DNA of 64,000 bases from Bradyrhizobium lablabi (GCF_018129385.1 NZ_JAFCLN010000026.1:19458-83457); one strand, 5' to 3'; shown: positions 18,205 to 26,705, counted from the stretch's first letter. Made by a program: numbers and translations. Notes: a model not told the origin generated them from the sequence alone.

Positions 18205-18477
18205 GGCTTTGAACTCCCTTTGGGCCGCAATGTCGTGCAAAAAGTTACTGCGCGTCGGATATGTGGCAAGCGGAAATAAACGACGGAACTGCACTAAACT
18301 TGGCCTGCGCAGGCCTTTACGTCGCTTGCACTGACATAAAGCGGCAAGTCCCCCTGCCGCTTAAACGCTGAGAACAGACGTTTTCCCGATTGGAAAGGCT
18401 CGACAAACTTCATGCGCGGTGGACACGACCGCACAAAGAATTTGCAGTCGGCCAACCAAACGGGCCGATGTTCGTGG

Positions 18478-18873
18478 TCACCGATTGACGCGCATCGACG
18501 CAAAGTGCCCGGTGAGTGCGCCGCCACACTTTTCGGCGGCGATACGACTGGCCCGCACCTGGTCACGTGTTCTGTCGTTGGTCGCAGGCACGGCTGCATT
18601 CGGCTTGCGCTCACCCTCCGGCGGGTCGTTTGCCGGAGCGCGCAACTGCTCGAAGAGGTTGGCAACCAATCCGCGCAGGCGCAAGTTTTCCGTGACCAAA
18701 TCCTTCATCTGTCGCGTGGCCGGGACATCAATGCCGCCGAACTGACGGCGCCATCGATAGAAGGTGCGCTGGTTCACGCCGGCGGCATTGCATATTTCGG
18801 CAACCGGCACACCGGCGGCGGCTTCTCCCAACAATTGGAGAATTTCATTTCGCGTAAAACGGGAACGCCTCAT
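18478..18873 (-). CDS. Solo IS3-OrfA-like helix-turn-helix protein
   Basis: 131 residues. The first 80 (RRSRFTRNEILQLLGEAAAG, VPVAEICNAAGVNQRTFYRW, RRQFGGIDV, then a leucine-rich LVTENLRLRGLVANLFEQL coiled coil) match the OrfA/HTH_Tnp_1 DNA-binding half of IS3-family transposases. No OrfB, terminal inverted repeats or target duplications are visible, so it is not a working insertion sequence. The tail after residue 85 is unlike OrfA. It sits between the divergent formamidase and the amide transporter. It may be a domesticated regulator or a remnant. Confidence 0.6.
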   Translation of the reverse strand: MRRSRFTRNEILQLLGEAAAGVPVAEICNAAGVNQRTFYRWRRQFGGIDVPATRQMKDLVTENLRLRGLVANLFEQLRAPANDPPEGERKPNAAVPATNDRTRDQVRASRIAAEKCGGALTGHFASMRVNR

Positions 18874-19094
18874 TGGATGCTCCGTCGTTGAGCGTCTGTC
18901 GTAGATCCGCCGCGGTCCAAGCCACGGATCAACGTGCCGGATCTGAAGGGGCGGCCGGATGCAGCGTAGCGCAATCGCCATCTTTCGTCTCACGTCGATG
19001 CGCGCACATCTCCATTGCGAAGGCATGAGCCGGATGTGACGATCAAACCAGACCACGTTATCCAGGCTGCTCGCTTGTTGACCGGAGCCGACCT

Positions 19095-20033
19095 ATGCCG
19101 CGCCGCTATGAAATACCCAGCACGCCCGAGAACATGGTATGGGGATACCTGGATAGCAGTACGCCGCATATTCTGGAGGTGAATTCGGGGGATAGCGTTA
19201 CGCTGCATAGTTTCCCGTCGGGCGGCAAGGAGACCTTGCCGGACGACATCCGCCTGGTACCCGCCGACTATCTCGCCGCGCTCGAAACACTGCCGCCCGG
19301 ACCAGGCGCCCATTTCCTGACCGGACCCGTCTATGTCAGGGGAGCGAATGTCGGCGATGCCCTGCAAGTCGATATTCTCGACGTGAGGGTGCGGCAGGAC
19401 TGGGGATTTGTCTCGATCTTGCCGCTGCTTGGCACGTTGCCTGACGAGTTCACCGAGTATGAGACCATTCATCCGAGGATCGACCGGCAACGCAATGTTT
19501 GCATCATGCCTTGGGGAAGCGAGATTCCGCTCGAACCCTTTTTCGGGATCATCGCCACCGCGCCGCCGCCGAGTTGGGGGCGTTGCGGTTCTCCCGTGCC
19601 GCGAGCGTTCGGTGGCAACATGGACAACAGGGAGCTGCGCGCGGGCACGACGCTATATCTGCCCATCTTCAACGAAGGGGCGTTGTTCTTTGCCGGAGAC
19701 GGTCACGCCGTGCAGGGCGATGGCGAAGTTTGTATCACGGCGCTGGAGACGGGAATGACGGGCACGTTCCGCCTTACCGTACGCAAGGACATGGACTTGC
19801 GTTGGCCCTTTGCCGAGAACGCCACTCATTTGATGTCAATTGGCCTCGATGAGGATCTCGACGACGCGGCCAAGCAAGCGGTCCGGGAAATGATCAAACA
19901 TGTTTGCGCGCGCACAAACCTCACGCGCAACGAGGCGTACATGCTGTGCTCGCTTGCGGGCAATCTGCGCGTAACCCAGCTCGTCGACGGCAACAAAGGG
20001 ATCCATATGTTGCTGGCAAAGGAATTGCTGTGA
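19095..20033 (+). CDS. Acetamidase/formamidase family protein
   Basis: 312 residues of the FmdA/AmdA family, which hydrolyses formamide or short amides to ammonia and the acid. Family features are GDSVTLHSFPSGG, the TGPVYVRGANVGDALQVDIL strand set, PLEPFFGIIATAPPP, and GDGHAVQGDGEVC, which carries metal-binding Asp/His residues. It is divergent from the amide transporter operon and completes a set of three different amide-cleaving enzymes within 9 kb. The likely substrate is a short amide, from context. Confidence 0.9.
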   Translation: MPRRYEIPSTPENMVWGYLDSSTPHILEVNSGDSVTLHSFPSGGKETLPDDIRLVPADYLAALETLPPGPGAHFLTGPVYVRGANVGDALQVDILDVRVRQDWGFVSILPLLGTLPDEFTEYETIHPRIDRQRNVCIMPWGSEIPLEPFFGIIATAPPPSWGRCGSPVPRAFGGNMDNRELRAGTTLYLPIFNEGALFFAGDGHAVQGDGEVCITALETGMTGTFRLTVRKDMDLRWPFAENATHLMSIGLDEDLDDAAKQAVREMIKHVCARTNLTRNEAYMLCSLAGNLRVTQLVDGNKGIHMLLAKELL

Positions 20034-20057
20034 TGTCTTTGCCCGATCCACGGATCG

Positions 20058-21119
20058 CTACGACTGTGCCTTGATCTTCTCCGCCGCCTGCGGTGCGAAG
20101 TACGTCAAAATCCCGTCCGCCCCGGCGCGCTTGAACGCGAGCAGGCTCTCCATCATCGCGCGATCGCCGTCGATCCAGCCGTTGCCCGCGGCTGCGGCGA
20201 TCATCGCGTACTCGCCGGACACCTGGTACACAAACGTCGGCATCGCAAAGGTGTCCTTCACGCGCCGCACGATATCCAGATACGGCATGCCGGGCTTAAT
20301 CATCACCATGTCGGCGCCCTCGGCGATGTCGAGTTCGACTTCGCGCAGGGCTTCGTCCGAATTGGCGCTGTCCATCTGGTAAGTGCGCTTGTCGCCGGTC
20401 AGCGTTTTCGCAGATCCAATGGCGTCGCGGAACGGACCATAGAAGGCCGAGGCATATTTGGCGGCGTAAGACATGATCTGCACGTCGCCAAAACCGGCAT
20501 CGTCCAGTGCCTCGCGGATCGCGCCGACGCGGCCGTCCATCATGTCCGACGGGGCGATCACGTCGCAGCCGGCTTCCGCCTGCACCAGCGCCTGCCGCAC
20601 CAGCACCGCCACCGTCTCGTCATTGAGGATCTTTCCGTCCGCGAGCAGCCCGTCATGGCCGTGGCTGGTATAGGGATCGAGCGCGACGTCGCAGAGCACG
20701 CCGATATCGGGAAACTCCTTCTTGATCGCGCGCACCGACTGGCAAACGAGATTGTCGGCGTTGAGCGCCTCGGAACCTTCTTCGTCGCGCAGGGAAGGGT
20801 CGGTATAGGGAAACAGTGCGATGCAGGGGATGTTGAGCTTCGCCGCTCGCTCGGCATCGCGCACCGCCTGATCGACGCTGAGCCGGTTCACCCCCGGCAT
20901 CGAGGCGACGCCGTCGCGGACATTGTGGCCGGCGACCACGAACAGCGGCCAGATCAAATCGTCCGTCGTCAACACATTCTCGCGCACCAGCCGCCGCGCC
21001 CATTCGGACTTGCGATTGCGGCGCGGGCGCATGGTCAGATCGAGCGGATTGGCGGAAACCGCGGTCTGGCGCCACGGCATGTCGCGCATTTCGATCGGGC
21101 GCCCGAACTTGATCGCCAT
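20058..21119 (-). CDS. hemB: Delta-aminolevulinic acid dehydratase (porphobilinogen synthase)
   Basis: Condenses two 5-aminolevulinate molecules to porphobilinogen in haem synthesis; cytoplasmic, octameric family. Both active-site lysines are visible (SYAAKYASAFYGPFRDA and VMIKPGMPYLDI). The metal site reads DVALDPYTSHGHDG, with Ala/Asp in place of the cysteines of zinc enzymes: this is the Mg-type, plant-like site described for Bradyrhizobium HemB. 353 residues, normal length. It is convergent with the formamidase gene. Confidence 0.97.
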   Translation of the reverse strand: MAIKFGRPIEMRDMPWRQTAVSANPLDLTMRPRRNRKSEWARRLVRENVLTTDDLIWPLFVVAGHNVRDGVASMPGVNRLSVDQAVRDAERAAKLNIPCIALFPYTDPSLRDEEGSEALNADNLVCQSVRAIKKEFPDIGVLCDVALDPYTSHGHDGLLADGKILNDETVAVLVRQALVQAEAGCDVIAPSDMMDGRVGAIREALDDAGFGDVQIMSYAAKYASAFYGPFRDAIGSAKTLTGDKRTYQMDSANSDEALREVELDIAEGADMVMIKPGMPYLDIVRRVKDTFAMPTFVYQVSGEYAMIAAAAGNGWIDGDRAMMESLLAFKRAGADGILTYFAPQAAEKIKAQS

Positions 21120-21341
21120 GATTAACTCCCAAAAATGGCCAGCTGTTTGGATTTGGACCAGTTCTAGCAGCTTGCAAGGGGGCCGTCACCGCATGGCTTG
21201 TCATGGCATGGGGCAATTAATCCAGCCGCCAATTGATTTTGCCGCCCGGGCGGGCCAAGACTGCGCCGGCATGCAGCCTGACAAGGGGCGGATTCCGCCA
21301 CCCAGCCGGGCATCTCTTCGAACCGGGGCGCCGATCAAGCA

Positions 21342-21803
21342 ATGTCCGACACTTCCACGCGGGATCATGCGCGCGACAATGCCATGTCGATGGCGGCGAT
21401 GTCATCCGAGCGCATTGAGCCGGACGAGAACGTGTGGACGCGGCGCCTCGTGCTGTTCCTGCGCGTCATGGCAGTGCTCTCGATTCTGAAGGGGCTCTAC
21501 CACTGGGCGCAGGTGACCGGTTTCATCGGCGGCGAGGAAGAGGCTTTTGAAAACCAGACCATGGCCTGGCAGACCGCGACGATCTATTTCGCCGTGATCG
21601 AACTGGTCGCCGCCGTCGGCCTGTGGCTCGCCACGCCCTGGGGCGCGGTGGTGTGGCTGACGACCGTCGTGTCGATGGCGGTGATCGAACTGATGTTCCC
21701 GGGCATCTACGGCGGCAGCCTGATCGTGGTCGGCGTCGAGGCCCTGATGCTCGCCGGCTATCTTGGCCTCGCCTGGATGGCCGCGCGGGAACGCCCACCG
21801 TAG
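21342..21803 (+). CDS. Four-helix membrane protein (DUF6163-like)
   Basis: 153 residues with a polar N-terminal 30 and about four hydrophobic segments (LVLFLRVMAVLSILKGLYHW; ATIYFAVIELVAAVGLWLA; GAVVWLTTVVSMAVIELMF; LIVVGVEALMLAGYLGLAW). It fits the small rhizobial membrane family DUF6163, often found next to hemB. No enzymatic motif. Divergent from hemB; the AraC-type gene follows 14 bp later on the same strand. Confidence 0.7.
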   Translation: MSDTSTRDHARDNAMSMAAMSSERIEPDENVWTRRLVLFLRVMAVLSILKGLYHWAQVTGFIGGEEEAFENQTMAWQTATIYFAVIELVAAVGLWLATPWGAVVWLTTVVSMAVIELMFPGIYGGSLIVVGVEALMLAGYLGLAWMAARERPP

Positions 21804-21817
21804 ACGGCGCATCGCGC

Positions 21818-22771
21818 ATGATCTTGTTTTCCACCGACGACATCGCCCCAAGGGACCGCTTCGATCACTGGCGTGAGGAGCGAAGCCGGGCGCTGTTCGG
21901 CGTCACCATCGAAATCGAACCCGAGCGGCGCGCCGGCTTCCAGGGACACTTTTCGGCGGTCGCGGTCGGCTGCGCGAAGCTCGCGGAGATGAAGGCATCC
22001 TCATATGTCGTCAGCCGCACCAGCGCGGATATCGCGCGCATCGCCGCCGACAGCCTGTCGATCGGCCACCAGATCCGCGGTCCCGGCTGGATGGATGCCG
22101 GCGAGGACCGCGTCAGCTTGCTGGAAGAGGGCAGGTTCGCCGTCAGCTATTCCGACCTTCCGTACAAGGGAACGCCGAAACGCACCGACGGTTTTCACTT
22201 CCGCTCGCTGAGCGTGCCGCTGGCGGCCTTTCCCGATCTCGCCAAACCGGCGCGCCAGTTATGGGGCCAACCCGCCGCGGCATCGCCGCAGCTCGAAAAC
22301 CTGTTTTCCGCCACCTTCGGAGCGATGGCCGCCGAAGGCGAGACATGGCCCGATGCGCAACGTGTGGTGCGCCATGTCGCGCAGCTTGCGCTGCTGCTGC
22401 GCGGCGTGGTGCCGGCGGGTACGGGGCGAAGCCGCGCGGCAGTGCGCTTCGGGCAGTTTCACGCCGCCCGCCGGCTGATATCGGCCAACCTGCATCGTCC
22501 CGATCTGTCGCCGCAGATGATCGCCGACTGGCTCGCGATTTCGCTGCGGCAATTGCATCTGTTGTTCGAACCGACCGGCGAGAGCTGCGCGCGCACCATC
22601 TTGAGCATGCGGCTGCGCGAAGCACGGCGCCGCCTTATGACGCGCAAGGGCGAGCCGGTCGCACAGATCGCGTTCGCCTGCGGCTTTGCCAGCATCGCGA
22701 CGTTCTACCGGACCTTTCAGACCGCCTACGGCATCGCGCCGGGCGATGCGCGCGTCGCAGCCGCGGAGTAG
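21818..22771 (+). CDS. AraC-family transcriptional regulator (AraC_binding_2-like N-terminus)
   Basis: 317 residues from ATG 21818. The N-terminal half (FSTDDIAPRDRFDHWREERS; later DRVSLLEEGRFAVSYSDLPY) matches AraC_binding_2 sensors. The last 100 residues are the double HTH: LSPQMIADWLAISLRQLHLL and VAQIAFACGFASIATFYRTF, ending YGIAPGDAR. It follows the membrane-protein gene closely. Effector and targets unknown. Confidence 0.88.
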   Translation: MILFSTDDIAPRDRFDHWREERSRALFGVTIEIEPERRAGFQGHFSAVAVGCAKLAEMKASSYVVSRTSADIARIAADSLSIGHQIRGPGWMDAGEDRVSLLEEGRFAVSYSDLPYKGTPKRTDGFHFRSLSVPLAAFPDLAKPARQLWGQPAAASPQLENLFSATFGAMAAEGETWPDAQRVVRHVAQLALLLRGVVPAGTGRSRAAVRFGQFHAARRLISANLHRPDLSPQMIADWLAISLRQLHLLFEPTGESCARTILSMRLREARRRLMTRKGEPVAQIAFACGFASIATFYRTFQTAYGIAPGDARVAAAE

Positions 22772-22794
22772 GGATTCATTTCCGCGCATTGGGG

Positions 22795-22912
22795 CCTCGT
22801 GGTTCGAGACGCGCGGCTCCGCCGCGCTCCTCACCATGAGGGTCTGACTTTTTCGCGCAACTCGTCGACCTCATCCTGAGGAGGCGCGTAGCGCCGTCTC
22901 GAAGGATGGAGG
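22795..22912. repeat. Pair of intergenic palindromic repeat units
   Basis: Two hairpin-forming units. Unit one (22795-22841) has arms CCTCGTGGT and ACCATGAGG around an inner CGCGGC-TCC-GCCGCG stem. Unit two (22869-22912) has CCTCATCCT and AGGATGGAGG arms around GGCGC-GTA-GCGCC. The same core words (TTCGAGACG, CTCCTCA, GGATGAGG) recur at 31252-31351. The rest of the gap down to ldtR holds no gene that I can see. Confidence 0.8.
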
Positions 22913-23130
22913 CCCGGATCGCGCCTCGCTCAAATTTTCAGAAAATTCTCCCGGTAACTTTTCAGTCACCCTGAGGCCTTCCCGCCACAACCGTTACGCG
23001 GTCCTTTCCAATCCGGCGCACGCTGTTTTGGAATGCGACAACGGGGAAGACGAAGCGTGAACAGGGCCGTTCCACCGTCAATGAAAAGTTGCGAAAAGTC
23101 CTTATTTGGCGGGCTTAATCCGCGATTCAC

Positions 23131-23168
23131 TGTCTTAAATTCATTCTCTCTTTATTGTCTTATTTAAG
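23131..23168 (+). promoter_or_regulatory. AT-rich candidate operator/promoter of ldtR
   Basis: TGTCTTA occurs twice (23131-23137 and 23156-23162), and the second runs into CTTATTTAAG (23159-23168), whose CTTA/TAAG arms form a small dyad as MarR-family operators do. A related CTTATTT lies at 23101. The position about 95 bp before ldtR suggests autoregulation. This is inference from pattern and position. Confidence 0.35.
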
Positions 23169-23261
23169 CGGATCTTCAAACCGCCCCCTTAAGTTGTGGC
23201 TATCAGGCGAGACACAAGTTTCGTCGAATAAGTCGATAAAAACGACGACAGGGGAAGTGTC

Positions 23262-23777
23262 ATGATGAAAGCCGTTGCGACGGCGGTGGAGACCGCTGAC
23301 CGTGCTGCAAACCAGTCCGGCGTGCAGCCGCTCTATCTCGAAGCGTTGACTCTGGTGGAACGGCTGCATCGCCGCCTGCTCGACGTCATCAAGGATGAAT
23401 TCGATCGCCGCGGCCGCGCCGACATCAACTCGGTGCAGGCGCTGCTGCTCTACAACATCGGCGACAAGGAGTTGACCGCAGGCGAGCTGCGCACCCGCGG
23501 CTATTACCTCGGCTCCAACGTCTCCTATAACCTCAAGAAGCTCGTCGAGCTCGGCTTCCTCGATCATCAGCGCTCGCGCGTCGATCGCCGCTCGGTCCGC
23601 ATCCGCCTGACCGCGCAGGGCCAGGAAATCCGCAAGATCGTCGATGCGCTCTACCAGAAGCATGTCAGGACGGTGGAGCAGGTCGGCGGCATCTCGAACG
23701 AGGAGTTCGCGACGCTGAACAAGTCGCTGCATCGCCTCGAGCGGTTCTGGACCGACCAGATCCTGTATCGTCTCTGA
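23262..23777 (+). CDS. ldtR: MarR-family winged-helix regulator LdtR
   Basis: 171 residues. The winged-helix core is INSVQALLLYNIGDKELTAG, the recognition helix region GYYLGSNVSYNLKKLVELGF, and the wing RSRVDRRSVRIRLTAQG. This is the LdtR subgroup of Rhizobiales, known in Liberibacter to control an L,D-transpeptidase gene and osmotic tolerance. It begins with two Met codons; the first is used. An isolated unit with a candidate terminator after it. Target genes are not visible here. Confidence 0.88.
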   Translation: MMKAVATAVETADRAANQSGVQPLYLEALTLVERLHRRLLDVIKDEFDRRGRADINSVQALLLYNIGDKELTAGELRTRGYYLGSNVSYNLKKLVELGFLDHQRSRVDRRSVRIRLTAQGQEIRKIVDALYQKHVRTVEQVGGISNEEFATLNKSLHRLERFWTDQILYRL

Positions 23778-24202
23778 GACTTCTTCGGCCCAAGCCGGCG
23801 GACACAAAAAGACCGGCAGCCGACGATATCTTGATACCTCCCAAAAGGGCGCATCCAGCCAGTTGCCGGCCGGGTGCGTCCTTGTTGCTTGTGGCTGATA
23901 CTTCAACCGCCGCCGCTTTCCTGCTATCTCAGCGGCCCAGAAGCATTGGCGCCCTGAGGTCTACGTTGCCCAGATAAACACCGGTCTCAATCCAGTTTCG
24001 CCCGTACGCCGGCGGCAACGCTTGCCGGCGTATCATTGCGTTCGTCGGGTGGCGGCATGAGACCGGTCTGGCATCGTCAGCATGTGCCACGCGCAGTCTC
24101 GCGCAGCTCTTTAGCCACACACCCGTATTGCCACGCCGCGTCCGGTAAGGACTGTCTCGCGCTCCCATCCTGGTGGACTTCCGAACGGAAGACCGGGACG
24201 GC
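23778..24202. other. Gap after ldtR
   Basis: 425 bp between ldtR and the DUF1062 gene. Apart from the hairpin at 23847-23881, I see no gene, repeat or RNA that can be supported. Confidence 0.4.
23847..23881 (+). terminator. Candidate terminator hairpin after ldtR
   Basis: GGGCGCATCC (23847-23856) can pair along its full ten bases, with two G-T wobbles, with GGGTGCGTCC (23872-23881); a T-rich TTGTTGCTTG follows. It lies 70 bp after the ldtR stop. Confidence 0.5.
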
Positions 24203-24898
24203 ATGTGCAATCTGCTTCAGGTGCGTTGGACTCTTGTTCCCAGAATAGCTCCCCAACCCTGGATCGCCTGCCGCGCATGCGGAGGGTTTCGACCATTTCA
24301 GAGCAGCGGCAAGATCAGGCTCAATGCCAATGGCCGCAAGCTCGATGCATGGCTCATCTATAAATGCACAAGCTGCGAGGGGACGTGGAATCGGACGATC
24401 TTCGAGCGCAGGAATGTTGGCGACATCGATTCCGCCACGCTGGCGGCGCTGCAATCCAACGACCCCCATTGGATACGCGCGCGGGCGTTCGACCTCGAGG
24501 CGCTCAAGAGGAGCACCCACCGGATCGACGTGTCAGCCGATTGCGAAGTACGCAAGGAGCTACTGCGCGAAGCTGCGGATTGGAAGTTTCTGGAGATCGA
24601 GTTTTCGATTTCCGTTCCGGTCAGTTTGCGCCTCGATCGCCTGCTCGCATCCGAGTTGCGCGTCTCCCGTTCGCAAGTGAGCGCCTTGCACGAAGCCGGC
24701 TTGCTGACTGGAACTCCGGATCGTGCGGATGTGCTGCGGCGGCGGATCAGAGATGGCTTTCGCATCACGGTGGACTTGTCCGGTGCGGATGACCGGCGTC
24801 CGACCTGGAGATCCCTGGCCGTTGGCGAGAATGTGACTCCAGGCGAAGTGGAGCACGGATGCGAACCCGAATCTCCGAAAGCGCCGCCAGCGGATTGA
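24203..24898 (+). CDS. DUF1062 protein: zinc-ribbon plus S4-like segment
   Basis: 231 residues from ATG 24203. The N-terminal part has two CxxC pairs (ACRACGG and KCTSCEG) about 35 residues apart, a zinc ribbon. Residues about 145-195 (SLRLDRLLASELRVSRSQVS, then EAGLLTG) resemble the S4 RNA-binding helix pair, and a V/I-rich strand follows (DGFRITVDL). This is the DUF1062 layout. Function unknown; an RNA- or ribosome-related role is a guess from the S4 likeness. An alternative ATG lies ten codons upstream. Confidence 0.75.
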   Translation: MCNLLQVRWTLVPRIAPQPWIACRACGGFRPFQSSGKIRLNANGRKLDAWLIYKCTSCEGTWNRTIFERRNVGDIDSATLAALQSNDPHWIRARAFDLEALKRSTHRIDVSADCEVRKELLREAADWKFLEIEFSISVPVSLRLDRLLASELRVSRSQVSALHEAGLLTGTPDRADVLRRRIRDGFRITVDLSGADDRRPTWRSLAVGENVTPGEVEHGCEPESPKAPPAD

Positions 24899-25046
24899 TA
24901 TATCTGTGCTTTCCTGAAGAACGCTTCGCGCCCGGCTTCCGGTCCGCTGCGACCTTTTGCTTTGTGGAAAAGCGGCCGATTTCCCGAATTGGAACTTATT
25001 TCCGCGCTCAGCTTTATTATGTGCGTTGCGAAAGGAATTCGAAAAG

Positions 25047-25274
25047 ATGTTGGTTGAGCGCGGTTTGCAGGTCATGAATGTCGAGGCGGTGGGCGAAGCT
25101 TACGCCATCGCTTCCAACTATCTGCGCAAGGCCGGCGCGATGCCCGACAACCTCGTCACCAACGAGCGGCTGCTTGGCATCATCGTCGAGATGTTTCGCC
25201 GCGGCGAATTCAACAGGCTCAGGCTCGCCAACAAGGCGATCGCCAGATACGAGGCCGAGACGCTGATCGAGTGA
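25047..25274 (+). CDS. Small conserved-looking protein of unknown function (75 aa)
   Basis: ATG 25047 (MLVERGLQVMNVEAVGEAYA) with a purine-rich GGAATTCGAAAAG upstream; a longer open frame exists but lacks a sensible start. The protein is helical and soluble in appearance, with IIVEMFRRGEFNRLRLANKA near the end. No domain recognised. The next small gene starts 48 bp later on the same strand, so the two probably share a transcript. Confidence 0.6.
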   Translation: MLVERGLQVMNVEAVGEAYAIASNYLRKAGAMPDNLVTNERLLGIIVEMFRRGEFNRLRLANKAIARYEAETLIE

Positions 25275-25322
25275 GCTTCACTCAAGACTGACCCGTTTCC
25301 CTCAACCGGAGCCAGCCATCCC

Positions 25323-25544
25323 ATGGAAGCCGCCATCGACCGCATCATGCAGACCTACGATCTGCTGATGAACCGCACCGCTGCCGCCAACGACGAGGCG
25401 CGCGAGAAGGTGACGGAATATCTCACCACGCTGGTCGAAGCCGGCGAGCGGGACACACACCGGCTCACGGTGTGCGGGCTGACGTATTTGCGCCAGCTCG
25501 ACGGCAGCAATGATCCTGTGAAGGCCGGGTATACGGGGCTGTAG
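25323..25544 (+). CDS. Small protein of unknown function (73 aa)
   Basis: Starts MEAAIDRIMQTYDLLMNRTA and continues as amphipathic helix (EAREKVTEYLTTLVEAGERD), ending with TYLRQLDGSNDPVKAGYTGL. A CGGAG stands about eleven bases before the ATG. No known domain or membrane segment. Pairs with the 75-residue gene upstream. Confidence 0.6.
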   Translation: MEAAIDRIMQTYDLLMNRTAAANDEAREKVTEYLTTLVEAGERDTHRLTVCGLTYLRQLDGSNDPVKAGYTGL

Positions 25545-25552
25545 AGACTCTG

Positions 25553-25659
25553 CGTTCCCCGAACGCGTAGCGGTGCGCTGCCGAGCCGGGGTCCATATTG
25601 CTGCGACAGTAGGTCCCGGCTCTGCTGAGCAGCGTTACCGCTGCACCGCGTCCGGGACA
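25553..25659. repeat. Dispersed intergenic inverted repeat
   Basis: A long imperfect inverted repeat between two genes: the left arm holds CGTAGCGGTGCGCTGC and GAGCCGGGGTCC, the right arm GGTCCCGGCTC, CAGCGTTACCGCTGCACC and CGTCCGGGAC. I recognise this word set as a repeat common between Bradyrhizobium genes. No coding content. Confidence 0.65.
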
Positions 25660-25736
25660 CGAGCTTCTGGTTCGCTGCACATCACCAATAATGTCTGCTA
25701 CACCTCGGCCCAACTAGAAAGCCGGGAGAAACGCAC

Positions 25737-26363
25737 ATGCTCACGCTCCACCACCTCAACGATTCCCGCTCGCAGCGTATCCTCTGGCTGCTGGAAGAGC
25801 TCGGCACGCCCTATGAGCTCAAGCAATATCAGCGCAATGCCCAGACAAGGCTGGCGCCGCCGGAGCTGAAGCAAATCCATCCGCTCGGCAAATCGCCCGT
25901 TATCGCCGATGGCGATGTGCGCATCGCAGAGTCGGCTGCGATTGTCGATTATGTCATCCGCCGCTATGGCAAAGGCGCCATGATGCCGGCGCCCGGCAGC
26001 GCGGAGTACGAGACCTATAACGAATGGCTGCATTATTCGGAGGGCTCGGCGATGCTGCCGCTGATGCTCAACCTCTATGTCTCCCGGCTGAAGGAGGCGG
26101 GCGCGCCGCTGCATCCGCGCATCGAGAGCGAGATCGCCAATCACCTCGGCTATATCGAAAGCGAACTCGCCGGCCGCGAGTTCTTCGTCGGCCTGTCCCT
26201 GAGCGGCGCCGATATCCAAATGAGTTTTGTGGCTGAAGTGGCGAGGTCGTTCGGCAAGCTCGCGGCGTATCCGAACTACGCCGCCTGGCTGACTCGGATG
26301 CACGCCCGGCCGGCCTTCAAGCGCTCGGTGGAGAAGGGCGGAGTCTACCGGCTGGCGAGCTAG
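25737..26363 (+). CDS. Glutathione S-transferase
   Basis: 208 residues. The N-terminal thioredoxin-fold domain opens LTLHHLNDSRSQRILWLLEE, with the Ser of DSRS at the catalytic position, then HPLGKSPVIADGD with the cis-Pro and IAESAAIVDYVIRRYG with the Glu-Ser pair that binds glutathione. The C-terminal helical domain includes LSGADIQMSFVAEVA. Cytosolic conjugation or reduction of electrophiles; substrate unknown. Confidence 0.92.
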   Translation: MLTLHHLNDSRSQRILWLLEELGTPYELKQYQRNAQTRLAPPELKQIHPLGKSPVIADGDVRIAESAAIVDYVIRRYGKGAMMPAPGSAEYETYNEWLHYSEGSAMLPLMLNLYVSRLKEAGAPLHPRIESEIANHLGYIESELAGREFFVGLSLSGADIQMSFVAEVARSFGKLAAYPNYAAWLTRMHARPAFKRSVEKGGVYRLAS

Positions 26364-26528
26364 AGCTGAAAAAGCTGTGAGCGCAATCCAGGCTTGTCGT
26401 TGTACTTCCTGCGGCTGACAGCCACGCGAATGACCGCCAACGCCGCCCGTGCGGCGCGGTTTCAGGCCGTATCGCCCGTTGCCGGGCAGGGTCTCGCTGA
26501 CGCGAACGCGGCCATAGCGTAGGGCAAG

Positions 26529-26705
26529 TTACGGCCGCTGCCAGTCAGTCAACTCATACGAGTGCTCGTCAAGGTGTTCGACCAGAAGCTTGCGATAGTG
26601 CGCCGCCATCTCGCGATAATGCTGCCTCGAGATGGGATCGGCCGCGCTGTCCGCGCGCTGTTCGAACATTTCGGCCTTCTGCCGGAGTACCGATGCTTCG
26701 GTCAT
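26529..26705 (-). CDS. Very small helical protein (58 aa)
   Basis: Starts ATG 26705 after AGAGGAATCACCC, a good ribosome site, and ends TAA at 26529. The product opens MTEASVLRQKAEMFEQRADS and continues RQHYREMAAHYRKLLVEHL, a highly charged amphipathic helix with conserved-looking Tyr and His residues. The codon use is ordinary for the genome. No domain name can be given, but the start site and composition support a real gene. Confidence 0.6.
   Translation of the reverse strand: MTEASVLRQKAEMFEQRADSAADPISRQHYREMAAHYRKLLVEHLDEHSYELTDWQRP

Noticed and set aside
18302..18315. Perfect palindrome GGCCTGCGCAGGCC upstream of the amide binding protein
   Set aside because: Short GC-rich palindromes are expected by chance in this composition; no T-run and no second copy.
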